A stretch of 26,519 nt of DNA from JAVBMU01 sp031551755 (GTDB taxonomy: Bacteria > Actinomycetota > Actinomycetes > Actinomycetales > Cellulomonadaceae). Both the position numbers and the translations under genes were made by a program. Below are positions 1 to 5,583 of the stretch, piece by piece. The DNA lies in contig JAVBNE010000077.1 in assembly GCA_031551755.1 (NCBI GenBank), forward strand, positions 1 to 26,519. The letters run 5' to 3'. The stretch's first letter is position 1, and every line of letters begins with the position of its first letter. The notes below the pieces were generated by a model. That model was not told the DNA's origin. It ran no database searches and saw only the letters and a list, made by a program, of their open reading frames with translations.

Positions 1-187
1 TGGCGCGGCGCAAAACGGAGGTGTGCAGCACGTCCGGGAGCACTCCCGCCTCGGCGAGAAGCTCACCGGCGCGGGCAGCCTCGATGGAGCCCTTCTCCGA
101 CAGCGCGGCGTCAACCCAGCCGCAGAACAAGTTCAGCGAATTCCATTCGCTCTCGCCGTGGCGGAGCAGCACCAGGGTGTAGGTCAT
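1..187 (-). CDS. gpmA: 2,3-bisphosphoglycerate-dependent phosphoglycerate mutase, N-terminal part (cut by window edge)
   Basis: Interconverts 3-phosphoglycerate and 2-phosphoglycerate in glycolysis and gluconeogenesis in the cytosol, through a phosphohistidine. The reverse strand from an ATG at 187-185 reads MTYTLVLLRHGESEWN, with the RHGE phosphohistidine motif at residues 9-12. This is followed by NLFCGWVD (family usually NLFTGWVD) and ALSEKG, the signature of cofactor-dependent mutase rather than a generic histidine phosphatase. About 62 of roughly 245 residues are inside the window and the frame is still open at the edge. A GGAG lies just before the ATG. gpmA close to mshA is a known actinobacterial arrangement. 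Here two plus-strand genes sit between them, where mycobacteria have a YbjN-type gene as I recall. The family call is secure. Confidence 0.93.
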   Translation of the reverse strand, partial: MTYTLVLLRHGESEWNSLNLFCGWVDAALSEKGSIEAARAGELLAEAGVLPDVLHTSVLRRA

Positions 188-302
188 GACTCCATCCTGC
201 CGCACCTTGCCCGGTTCACCGCCCGTGTCCCGGGTGGTGGTCCGGATGGTTCCGTGCGCCCGCCACTGGGTAGGCGGGCTGAGGCAGCGCGTCACAGGCG
301 GC

Positions 303-351
303 GCGGTCAAGGGCAGCGCGGTCGGGGGCTGTGCGGTCAAGGGCAGCGCGG
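303..351. repeat. Two perfect 19-bp direct repeats, 30 bp apart, upstream of the nitroreductase-fold gene
   Basis: The 19-mer starting GCGGTCAAGGG occurs at 303-321 and again at 333-351, a 30-bp period (close to three helical turns). It lies in the 197-bp divergent intergenic region between gpmA (start 187) and the plus-strand gene starting at 385. It may be a tandem regulator-binding site or a simple local duplication. The intervening 11 bases also contain a partial GCGGTC copy. Confidence 0.6.
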
Positions 352-384
352 GAACAATCCTCCGCGGGGGCCGTTGAACCGAAT

Positions 385-828
385 ATGCCGATCACCGGAA
401 CCTACGAACCCAGTCCCGCCGCCCACGTGCGCAAACAGGTGGACCTCTACGAAAGCTCCGGAGGTACCAAGGGCGTCACGATGAACGGGATGTCGGTCAT
501 CATCCTGACTACCCTGGGCGCCCGGTCGGGCAAGGTCCGTAAGACCCCGCTGATGCGCGTCGAACACGACGGTGAGTACGCCGTCGTCGCCTCCTACGGC
601 GGCGCCCCCGCCCACCCAGTCTGGTATCACAACATCGTGGCCCACCCGCAAGTGGAACTGCAGGACGGACCCGAACGCCACGACTACACCGCCCGGCTGG
701 TGACCGGCGACGAACGAGCCCTGTGGTGGGAACGTTCCGTGGCCGCCTTCCCGCTCTACGCCACCTACCAGACCCGCACCGACCGTGAGATCCCCGTCTT
801 CGTCCTGACCCGGACGGCCGACGCGTGA
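385..828 (+). CDS. Nitroreductase/deazaflavin(F420)-dependent oxidoreductase-family protein (DUF385 fold)
   Basis: A 147-residue protein starting MPITGTYEP. It carries the hallmarks of the actinobacterial DUF385/Ddn-like split-barrel family: residues in the ILTTLGARSGKVRKTPLMRV stretch (the GxxSGxxRxTPL core), then VASYGG, then PVWYHNIVAHPQVEL (the P.W..N..A.P.V motif). Members bind F420 or related flavins and reduce varied substrates; the substrate here is unknown. The upstream ORF extension to 331 is not used because the family begins near this ATG. No strong Shine-Dalgarno is visible. Its TGA overlaps the GTG of the next gene as GTGA, so the two products are probably made together. The family is well supported, the cofactor is inferred. 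Confidence 0.85.
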   Translation: MPITGTYEPSPAAHVRKQVDLYESSGGTKGVTMNGMSVIILTTLGARSGKVRKTPLMRVEHDGEYAVVASYGGAPAHPVWYHNIVAHPQVELQDGPERHDYTARLVTGDERALWWERSVAAFPLYATYQTRTDREIPVFVLTRTADA

Positions 829-1625
829 GCGGCGCGCACCACGGGCCTGGCACGGGCGCCCGCCCCGGCGGCACCTCCCACGCAGGGGGCACCACTCACA
901 GCGGCCACGACGGGCACCACAGGCACGCACCGCTGCCCGACGCACCGGAGGATTTCTGGGAGAACCACTACACGAACACGGTGGACCGCTCCTGGGGCAC
1001 CTCGGCGAACGCCCTGTTGGTCGACGTCCTGACTTCCCTCGACCTGACCCCCGGACGCGCCCTGGATCTCGGCTGCGGTCACGGCGGCGATGCCCTGTGG
1101 CTGGCCGGCCTCGGCTGGGACGTGACCGCCGTCGACATCTCCACGACGGCGTTGAGCCGGGTCGACGCCGATGCCCGTGCGGCCGGGCTTTCGGATCGCG
1201 TCCACACCGAGCGGCACGACCTGGCCGAGTCGATGCCGGCCGGCCCGTTCGACCTGGTGAACGCCTGCTACTTCCAGACGCCCCTGGAGATGCCGCGCGA
1301 CGAGATCCTGCGCCGGGCGGCGGCGACCGTCGCCGACGGCGGTTACGTGCTGGTGGTGGAGCACGGCAGTGTGCCGCCCTGGTCCGGTCACCCCGACGCC
1401 GAGTTCCCAACCGTCGAGGAGTCCCTGACGGGCATCGGCCTGGGGCTCGGCCGGGCGGGTGCGGCCGACCGGGCCGATGACAGTGTGGCCGGGGACGGCG
1501 GCACGGCCGGGGACGGCTGGCGGGTCGAACGCGCCGAGGCGCTGGCCCGGGTGGTCCACGGCCCCGACGACCAGAGCGCCACCGTCACCGACAACGTCGT
1601 GCTGCTGCGCCGGGTGGGCAGGTAA
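825..1625 (+). CDS. Class I SAM-dependent methyltransferase with His-rich N-terminus
   Basis: A 266-residue protein. The SAM-binding motif I is ALDLGCGHGGDALWLA at about residues 79-94. It is followed by DVTAVDIS (motif II acidic residue) and a proline-containing NACYFQTPLEMPRDEIL segment where motif IV is expected. The arrangement resembles TehB/thiopurine-type small-molecule methyltransferases, but the substrate cannot be read from sequence. The first 36 residues are low-complexity Gly/Thr/His with many histidines (SGAHHG, THSGHDGHHRHAP), which suggests metal binding or disorder. A Gly/Asp-rich insertion (GDGGTAGDG) occurs late in the protein. It starts on a GTG overlapping the previous stop by 4 nt (825-828), implying translational coupling with the oxidoreductase-like gene. 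Confidence 0.85.
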   Translation: MSGAHHGPGTGARPGGTSHAGGTTHSGHDGHHRHAPLPDAPEDFWENHYTNTVDRSWGTSANALLVDVLTSLDLTPGRALDLGCGHGGDALWLAGLGWDVTAVDISTTALSRVDADARAAGLSDRVHTERHDLAESMPAGPFDLVNACYFQTPLEMPRDEILRRAAATVADGGYVLVVEHGSVPPWSGHPDAEFPTVEESLTGIGLGLGRAGAADRADDSVAGDGGTAGDGWRVERAEALARVVHGPDDQSATVTDNVVLLRRVGR

Positions 1626-1646
1626 CGCCTGGCGTTCGGTGGGCGT

Positions 1647-1672
1647 TACCGGGGTTGGCGCGCCCCGGGGTA
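1647..1672. terminator. Possible bidirectional terminator hairpin between convergent genes
   Basis: Arms TACCGGGG (1647-1654) and CCCCGGGGTA (1663-1672) pair with a 2-nt bulge around an 8-nt loop. They lie in the 75-bp gap between the convergent methyltransferase gene and mshA. There is no U-tract on either side, so this is tentative. Confidence 0.35.
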
Positions 1673-1700
1673 GCGTCCCCGCGCCCTTGACACCCCGGCG

Positions 1701-2966
1701 CTAACGCCCCCGCTCCTCCCGCACCTGTTTCGCGGCGGCGTAGACCTTGAGGATCTGGGTCGCCGACTCGTCCCAGCCGAACCGCGACGCCGCCCTGCGA
1801 CCGCCCTCACCGAGGGCACGGCGGCGCTCCAGATCGGCGAGGAGGTCGCCGATCGTCCTGGCCCACCGAGCGGGGTCGTGGCCCTCAATGAGCACCCCGG
1901 ACTCGCCGTCGGCGATCACCGAGCGCAACCCTCCGACCGACGCCGCCACCACCGTCGCACCCGTCGCCTGGGCCTCCGCAGCCACCAGCCCGAAGGATTC
2001 GCTGTGCGACGGCACCGCAACGACGTCCGCCGCCCGGAAGTACCGCGCCAACTCCGCCGACGGCACCGGCTGACGCACGATGAGGTGATCGGCCACCGCC
2101 TCGGTGTGGGCTAACGCCTCCAGCTCCCGGACCGCCGTCGCTCGGCCGCTCGGTCCTCCCAGCACCACGAGCGTGGGCAACGGATGGCCACGTCGCGTGA
2201 GCTCCCCCAGCGCCCGGACCAGCACATCCGGACCCTTCAGCGGTTGCACCCGGCCCGCGAACAAAATCAGACCGCCGGACGGTAGGCCCAACTGCTGCCG
2301 CAGGTAATCGCGATCCAGACCGGCGGCCTCACCGAAGACCTCCAGGTCGACTCCCGGGGGCACCACGTGAACCCGCTCGGGCAAGGCGGCGTAGTCCTTG
2401 ATGAGGTCCGACGCCTCCTGCGCAGTGCTGGCCACCAAGGCATCCGCCTCGGCGACGACCTGCTCCTCACCTATGATCCGGCCCAACGGCTCCGGCGCAT
2501 CGCCCGGTGCGAGGGCTGCGTTCTTGACCCGGGCCAAGGTGTGCGCGGTGTGCACCAGCGGCGCGTCCCACCGGTCGGCGGCGAGCCAGCCGACTTGCCC
2601 GGACAACCAGTAGTGGGTGTGCACAATGTCGTACCAACCAGCATCCTGGCGAGCTTCGGTCCGCAGCACCCCGGCAGTGAAGGCACACAGCTGCCCCGGC
2701 AGGTCGGCTTTGTCGAGCCCCTCGAAGGGGCCGGCGGGGATGTGGCGCACCAGCACGCCGTCGTCGAGCCGGACCAAGCCGGGTTGGGTGGAGGAGGTCG
2801 CCCGGGTGAACACCTCGACGGCGACCCCACGGCGCGCCAAGGCGGCTGACAGCCCGGTGACGTAGACGTTCAGGCCGCCGGCGTCGCCCGTCCCGGGCTG
2901 CGCCAGCGGGGACGTGTGCACGGAGACCATTGCCACCCGCAGGTGGCCAGGATCGAGCGCCACCAC
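1701..2966 (-). CDS. mshA: D-inositol-3-phosphate glycosyltransferase (mycothiol synthesis, first step)
   Basis: Transfers GlcNAc from UDP-GlcNAc to 1L-myo-inositol-1-phosphate, committing to mycothiol, the main low-molecular-weight thiol of Actinomycetota. It is a GT-B fold, GT4 enzyme of 421 residues. The N-terminal nucleotide-fold strand runs into SVHTSPLAQPGTGDAGGLNVYV, the MshA signature. Later come VVPPGVDLEVF, LFAGRVQPLKGPDVLV and PSHSESFGLVAAE with the E-x7-E donor-binding motif. I chose the GTG at 2966-2964: GGGAAG lies 6-7 nt upstream, and this start keeps the first beta-strand, whereas the ATG at 2930 would cut it. The longer open frame to 3338 runs over the divergent toxin-antitoxin genes and is not credible. 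Confidence 0.95.
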   Translation of the reverse strand: MVALDPGHLRVAMVSVHTSPLAQPGTGDAGGLNVYVTGLSAALARRGVAVEVFTRATSSTQPGLVRLDDGVLVRHIPAGPFEGLDKADLPGQLCAFTAGVLRTEARQDAGWYDIVHTHYWLSGQVGWLAADRWDAPLVHTAHTLARVKNAALAPGDAPEPLGRIIGEEQVVAEADALVASTAQEASDLIKDYAALPERVHVVPPGVDLEVFGEAAGLDRDYLRQQLGLPSGGLILFAGRVQPLKGPDVLVRALGELTRRGHPLPTLVVLGGPSGRATAVRELEALAHTEAVADHLIVRQPVPSAELARYFRAADVVAVPSHSESFGLVAAEAQATGATVVAASVGGLRSVIADGESGVLIEGHDPARWARTIGDLLADLERRRALGEGGRRAASRFGWDESATQILKVYAAAKQVREERGR

Positions 2967-3122
2967 CCTCAGGCTTCCCAGACAGATTCCGACACGGGCA
3001 TATCGTACGCGTCGAGGGGCCCGTCTCGTTCCGGCAGAAAGCTGCTTTCGGTCCGGGCGCCGCGAATGGTAGCGCAGGCCAGGGACCGCAGAAGGTAGCC
3101 GGTAGACAGCTCGAAGACGGCG
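2967..3122. promoter_or_regulatory. Divergent intergenic region, mshA side, with a -10-like hexamer
   Basis: On the minus strand a TACGAT hexamer (3007-3002) fits the actinobacterial TANNNT -10 and would give a leader of about 30 nt containing the GGGAAG ribosome-binding site of mshA. I see no convincing -35. The rest of this stretch shows no gene. Confidence 0.3.
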
Positions 3123-3158
3123 TTGGCAACTGGTCACACTTGTGACCAGAATGGATTC
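3123..3158 (+). promoter_or_regulatory. Toxin-antitoxin promoter with embedded 20-bp palindromic operator
   Basis: TTGGCA (3123-3128, 5 of 6 to TTGACA), an 18-nt spacer and CAGAAT (3147-3152) form a plausible sigma-70-type promoter. The palindrome CTGGTCACA / TGTGACCAG (9-bp arms at 3130-3138 and 3141-3149, 2-nt centre) fills the spacer and enters the -10. Exactly 6 nt separate the -10 from the GTG at 3159, so the transcript is probably leaderless. This layout is what autorepression by an antitoxin or toxin-antitoxin complex would need. Confidence 0.65.
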
Positions 3159-3431
3159 GTGAAGACACTTCCCTTGGCCGAAGCCAAGGCCCATCTGTCT
3201 GGCCTGCTCGATGAGCTCGAACGCACAAGCGAACCCGTCACTATCACCCGACACGGCAAACCCGCCGCCGTCATCCTCACCCCCGAGGAAGTCGAGTCCA
3301 TCAATCTCACGATGGAATGGCTCGCTGATCCCAATCATGCCGCTGAGATGGCCGAGGCCAAGGACTCAGTCACACGGGGAACGGGAGTGACCCTGGCTGA
3401 GCTCCGCGTGGAACTCGACACCAACCGATGA
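3159..3431 (+). CDS. Phd/YefM-family type II antitoxin
   Basis: A 90-residue protein starting (GTG) MKTLPLAEAKAHLSGLLDEL. It is followed by EPVTITRHGKPAAVILTPEEVESI, the canonical Phd/YefM N-terminal DNA-binding fold. The acidic C-terminal half (AEMAEAKDSVTRG, ELRVELDTNR) should wrap the toxin. It would neutralise the adjacent RelE-type toxin and repress its own operon. The GTG at 3159 is preferred to the upstream TTG at 3123 because homologues start at this methionine, the upstream residues do not belong to the fold, and a promoter ends 6 nt before it. There is no Shine-Dalgarno. The stop TGA overlaps the toxin ATG as ATGA (3428-3431). The codon bias is slightly less GC-extreme than the neighbours, compatible with acquisition. 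Confidence 0.9.
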   Translation: MKTLPLAEAKAHLSGLLDELERTSEPVTITRHGKPAAVILTPEEVESINLTMEWLADPNHAAEMAEAKDSVTRGTGVTLAELRVELDTNR

Positions 3432-3693
3432 CCTGGTCCGTCGTCGTCGAACCTCCAGCACGCCGGGCCATCATCCGCCTACCGCCGCGGATCGCCGATG
3501 CCGCTTTCCGGTTCCTGGCCGAACCGCTGACCGAAAACCCTACCGTGTCACCAAACCGCTCACCGGCCAACTGGTCGGTTACCTAAGCGGGTACATCGGC
3601 ATCTCCTTTCGAATCATCGTCGCCATCGAGGATGACACCAGAACTGTCCACGTTCATCGAATCGCACACCGGGCCAACGCTTTCCGGCCGTGA
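3428..3693 (+). pseudogene. RelE/ParE-family toxin, reading frame broken (mutation, or -1 frameshift site)
   Basis: From the ATG at 3428 frame 0 reads MTWSVVVEPPARRAIIRLP...PLTENP, a normal RelE start, and then stops at 3584-3586 after 52 residues. The rest of the toxin is intact in the -1 frame from 3541: YRVTKPLTGQLVGYLSGYIG, then FRIIVAIEDDTRTVHVHRIAHRANAFRP, ending at TGA 3691-3693. Joined, it is an 88-residue protein of typical RelE length with conserved YRV.KPL and HR...A/Y elements. The break is at 3535-3541, A AAC CCT, which matches a one-base loss in an AAAACCC run. It also fits the X XXY YYZ slippery pattern whose -1 slip gives exactly ...ENPYRV... RelE toxins are ribosome-dependent mRNA endonucleases. 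I call it a pseudogene by default; a sequencing error or programmed frameshift is possible. Confidence 0.8.
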
Positions 3694-3722
3694 GCGCGAC
3701 GCGAACAGCTGAGAGTCCGCCC

Positions 3723-4799
3723 TCAGACTTCCAGAACGCATGCCGGCGCCGGCACGTCGTAAGCGTCGACGACGACGCCCCGATCACCGTCGCGCGGGAT
3801 GCGAACCAACGTCAACAGTGAGGACCCCTGCGCGGCCACGATCAGGGTGTCCGCCTCCGGCGTCTCGCCGTCCGGCGGGGTCAACACCGCGAAGTGGCGC
3901 GGCCACCGGCCGCCGACCGGGGTGTCCCCCAGATACTCCAACTCGGGGACCGGCCCCAGCGGCCACCGCAACGCGAAAGTGACGATCACATTGGCGCCGC
4001 GCACCGCGATGAAGAGCCGCAAACGATCAGAGCTCAGGGCGATGTGGGAGGGGAAGTTACGGTCCCCGTCCACCGGGGTGGCGTCGCCCAGCTCGAAACG
4101 GGCCACGAGGTCATAGCCGTCATCGGTGGGGATGAGCAGGTGGAGCACGGGGTCCAACTCGCCGACCACTGCCAGGACGCCGTCCGGCAACACCACCGCG
4201 TGTCGCGGCCCGGTGCCCCGGGGCAGGCTGCCGATCACCGCGCTCGTCCCCCGCGAAGACGTCGAGTGATGCCACAGCTCGTCCGTGCCCAGATCGACCA
4301 CGACCGGCGAGCCACCGACATCGGCCACGAAATGGGCGTGTGGCGAGGATTGGCGTTCACGGTCGGGTCCCTCGCCATGATGAGCGAAGACTCGTGGCTC
4401 CCCGCGCACCGCACCATCGGCCCCCAACGGCAACGCCGACACGGTGCCGTCGCCATAGTTGGCCACCCAGACTTCCGTACCGATGACCGCCAAGTGACAC
4501 GGGTGGGAACCGCCGGTACCCACCGCCGGCGCGAACGGCCGCAATTGTCCCTGTTCGACGGCGTAGGCGGTCACGGCGCCCGCCTCGAGCTCGGCGACCG
4601 CATAGAGGCTGTGACCCTCCGGGTGGACCGCGAGATAGGACGGCGACGGCGTGACGGCGACCAGTTCGGACCCGAGGAAAACGCCCGCTCCCGCATCGAT
4701 GTCCACACGCCAGATGCCCTCCGCGCCGCCATTCGGCTCTGGATACGTGCCCACCCACACCGCGGTATCACCGACGCCGGGTTCCGGTCGAAAACTCAT
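3723..4799 (-). CDS. Lactonase-family seven-bladed beta-propeller (6-phosphogluconolactonase-like)
   Basis: A 358-residue protein of the YbhE/lactonase family. Features seen are WVGTYPEPNGGAEGIWRVDID (first blade), PSYLAVHPEGHSLYAVAEL, GGSHPCHLAVIGTEVWVANYGDGTVS, SPHAHFVADV, GTGPRHAVVLPDG and NFPSHIALSSDRLRLFIAVRG. These are the repeated S/G-P-x-H-hydrophobic propeller elements of the family. Family members hydrolyse 6-phosphogluconolactone in the pentose phosphate pathway, but many actinobacterial paralogues have unknown substrates, so no symbol is given. There is no signal peptide. It is convergent with the toxin gene (29-bp gap). The ATG at 4799 lies 6 nt after a TAGGCT hexamer, suggesting a leaderless transcript. 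Confidence 0.85.
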   Translation of the reverse strand: MSFRPEPGVGDTAVWVGTYPEPNGGAEGIWRVDIDAGAGVFLGSELVAVTPSPSYLAVHPEGHSLYAVAELEAGAVTAYAVEQGQLRPFAPAVGTGGSHPCHLAVIGTEVWVANYGDGTVSALPLGADGAVRGEPRVFAHHGEGPDRERQSSPHAHFVADVGGSPVVVDLGTDELWHHSTSSRGTSAVIGSLPRGTGPRHAVVLPDGVLAVVGELDPVLHLLIPTDDGYDLVARFELGDATPVDGDRNFPSHIALSSDRLRLFIAVRGANVIVTFALRWPLGPVPELEYLGDTPVGGRWPRHFAVLTPPDGETPEADTLIVAAQGSSLLTLVRIPRDGDRGVVVDAYDVPAPACVLEV

Positions 4800-4811
4800 G
4801 GTAAGAGCCTA
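4800..4811 (-). promoter_or_regulatory. -10 element TAGGCT, leaderless start for the lactonase gene
   Basis: On the minus strand TAGGCT (4811-4806) is followed by 6 nt and then the ATG at 4799, placing the expected transcription start on the A of ATG. No Shine-Dalgarno precedes this gene. A -35 is not clear. Confidence 0.45.
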
Positions 4812-4865
4812 GTTGTCACAGCCCCGACCACCGGCAACCGAGCGGGTGAAGACCCACCGAACACA

Positions 4866-4903
4866 ACAGCGCGCCGCCTGCCCAAAGGCAGGAGACGCGC
4901 TGT
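4866..4903 (-). terminator. Hairpin terminator downstream of lsr2
   Basis: The outer arms ACAGCGCG (4866-4873) and CGCGCTGT (4896-4903) are perfect. The inner arms CCTGCC (4877-4882) and GGCAGG (4887-4892) are perfect around a CAAA loop, with a 3x3 internal loop between. It lies 13 nt past the lsr2 stop. It has no clean U-tract, but the stem is very stable. Confidence 0.7.
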
Positions 4904-4916
4904 CATGTGAAGTCGA

Positions 4917-5249
4917 CTAGTGCGCTGCGTCGAAAGCAGTCTGGACCTCCTGCGAGATGCGGCCACGGTCATTGACCGTGTAGCCGTTTGCCCGCGCCCA
5001 CTCGCGAATCTCGTTTGCCCGCGAGGAACCGCCGGACGAGCGTCCACGACGAGAGCCGCGCGCTAGTCCGCGCGAGGAAACCCTGCGGGCGCTTGCGGTC
5101 CACGGGGTGATTGCGTCGCGGAGTTCTTGAGCATGGCGAGTGCTGAGATCGACCTCGTAGGAAACGCCGTCGAGAGCGAAAGTAACCGTCTCGTCCGCGG
5201 CACCTCCGTCGAGATCGTCAACAAGAATGACTTGGACCTTCTGGGCCAC
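4917..5249 (-). CDS. lsr2: Lsr2 nucleoid-associated protein (H-NS-like xenogeneic silencer)
   Basis: A 110-residue protein. The N-terminal dimerisation part is MAQKVQVILVDDLDGGAADETVTFALDGVSYEVDLS. A basic linker (residues about 60-78, SRGLARGSRRGRSSGG) follows, then the C-terminal DNA-binding part IREWARANGYTVNDRGRISQEV with the RGR minor-groove hook. Lsr2 bridges and silences AT-rich, often horizontally acquired DNA, and protects DNA under oxidative stress. The linker is richer in Arg than in mycobacterial Lsr2 as I recall, which may raise non-specific binding. The start is GTG 5249, with AGGGA 6-7 nt upstream. It is followed by its own hairpin terminator. The lsr2-lysS neighbourhood is conserved in Actinomycetota. 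Confidence 0.95.
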   Translation of the reverse strand: MAQKVQVILVDDLDGGAADETVTFALDGVSYEVDLSTRHAQELRDAITPWTASARRVSSRGLARGSRRGRSSGGSSRANEIREWARANGYTVNDRGRISQEVQTAFDAAH

Positions 5250-5361
5250 GATGGTTCCCTCACATTTCCGGTCTTGGATGACGTCGTCAGCATGCCAGGA
5301 AGGCTGCTGTCGGTCAAAGATGCCATTTGGCGTGTCGCATCAGCTACACCGCGACTATACG
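5250..5361 (-). promoter_or_regulatory. lsr2 upstream region with candidate promoters
   Basis: On the minus strand TTGACC (5317-5312), a 17-nt spacer and CATGCT (5294-5289) could drive lsr2 with a leader of about 33 nt. A second -10-like TATAGT lies at 5359-5354. Both are pattern matches only. Confidence 0.3.
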
Positions 5362-5550
5362 TCAAGATTCGCGATCTTGTGTCGTATCCGAGAGACGGGC
5401 CTGATGGGCCTGCTCCGCTTCATCTAGCTGGGCGAGCGCCAAACGTTCATTCCGATCCGCCCGGATGATGTAGCGCATCGCGAGGTAGAAGAGCACGCCG
5501 ACCCCGATCGACGGGATCAATGCGCCTACTGCCAGCCACGTGTTAGTCAC
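5362..5550 (-). CDS. Small single-pass membrane protein of unknown function
   Basis: A 62-residue protein: MTNTWLAVGALIPSIGVGVL starts a single hydrophobic segment (residues about 5-27, ending FYLAMRYII). It is followed by a charged, probably helical cytoplasmic tail rich in Arg/Glu/Gln (RADRNERLALAQLDEAEQAH). The small N-terminal part and the positive residues after the segment suggest an N-out, C-in topology. Small membrane ORFs beside lysS/lsr2 occur in related actinobacteria, but I know no function. The GTG at 5550 lies 16 nt after the lysS stop and 6 nt after a TACAAT hexamer, so the gene may be transcribed on its own as a leaderless mRNA. Confidence 0.75.
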   Translation of the reverse strand: MTNTWLAVGALIPSIGVGVLFYLAMRYIIRADRNERLALAQLDEAEQAHQARLSDTTQDRES

Positions 5551-5583
5551 CTTCAGATTGTAGGCTTCAAGCCGTCGGCTTGA
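5551..5583 (-). promoter_or_regulatory. TACAAT -10 plus 17-bp palindrome upstream of the small membrane gene
   Basis: TACAAT (5562-5557, minus) is 6 nt from the GTG at 5550, a leaderless arrangement. Immediately upstream, over the lysS stop codon, TCAAGCCG-T-CGGCTTGA (5567-5583) is a perfect palindrome with 8-bp arms. It could be an operator over the spacer and -35 area. As RNA it could fold only with a 5-nt loop. Confidence 0.45.

Noticed and set aside
337..1410. 357-residue minus-strand open frame
   Set aside because: Antisense to the oxidoreductase and methyltransferase genes, Arg/Gly-rich with no recognisable domain.
2967..3338. N-terminal extension of mshA
   Set aside because: Runs across the divergent promoter region and the antitoxin gene; the ribosome-binding site and family start support 2966.
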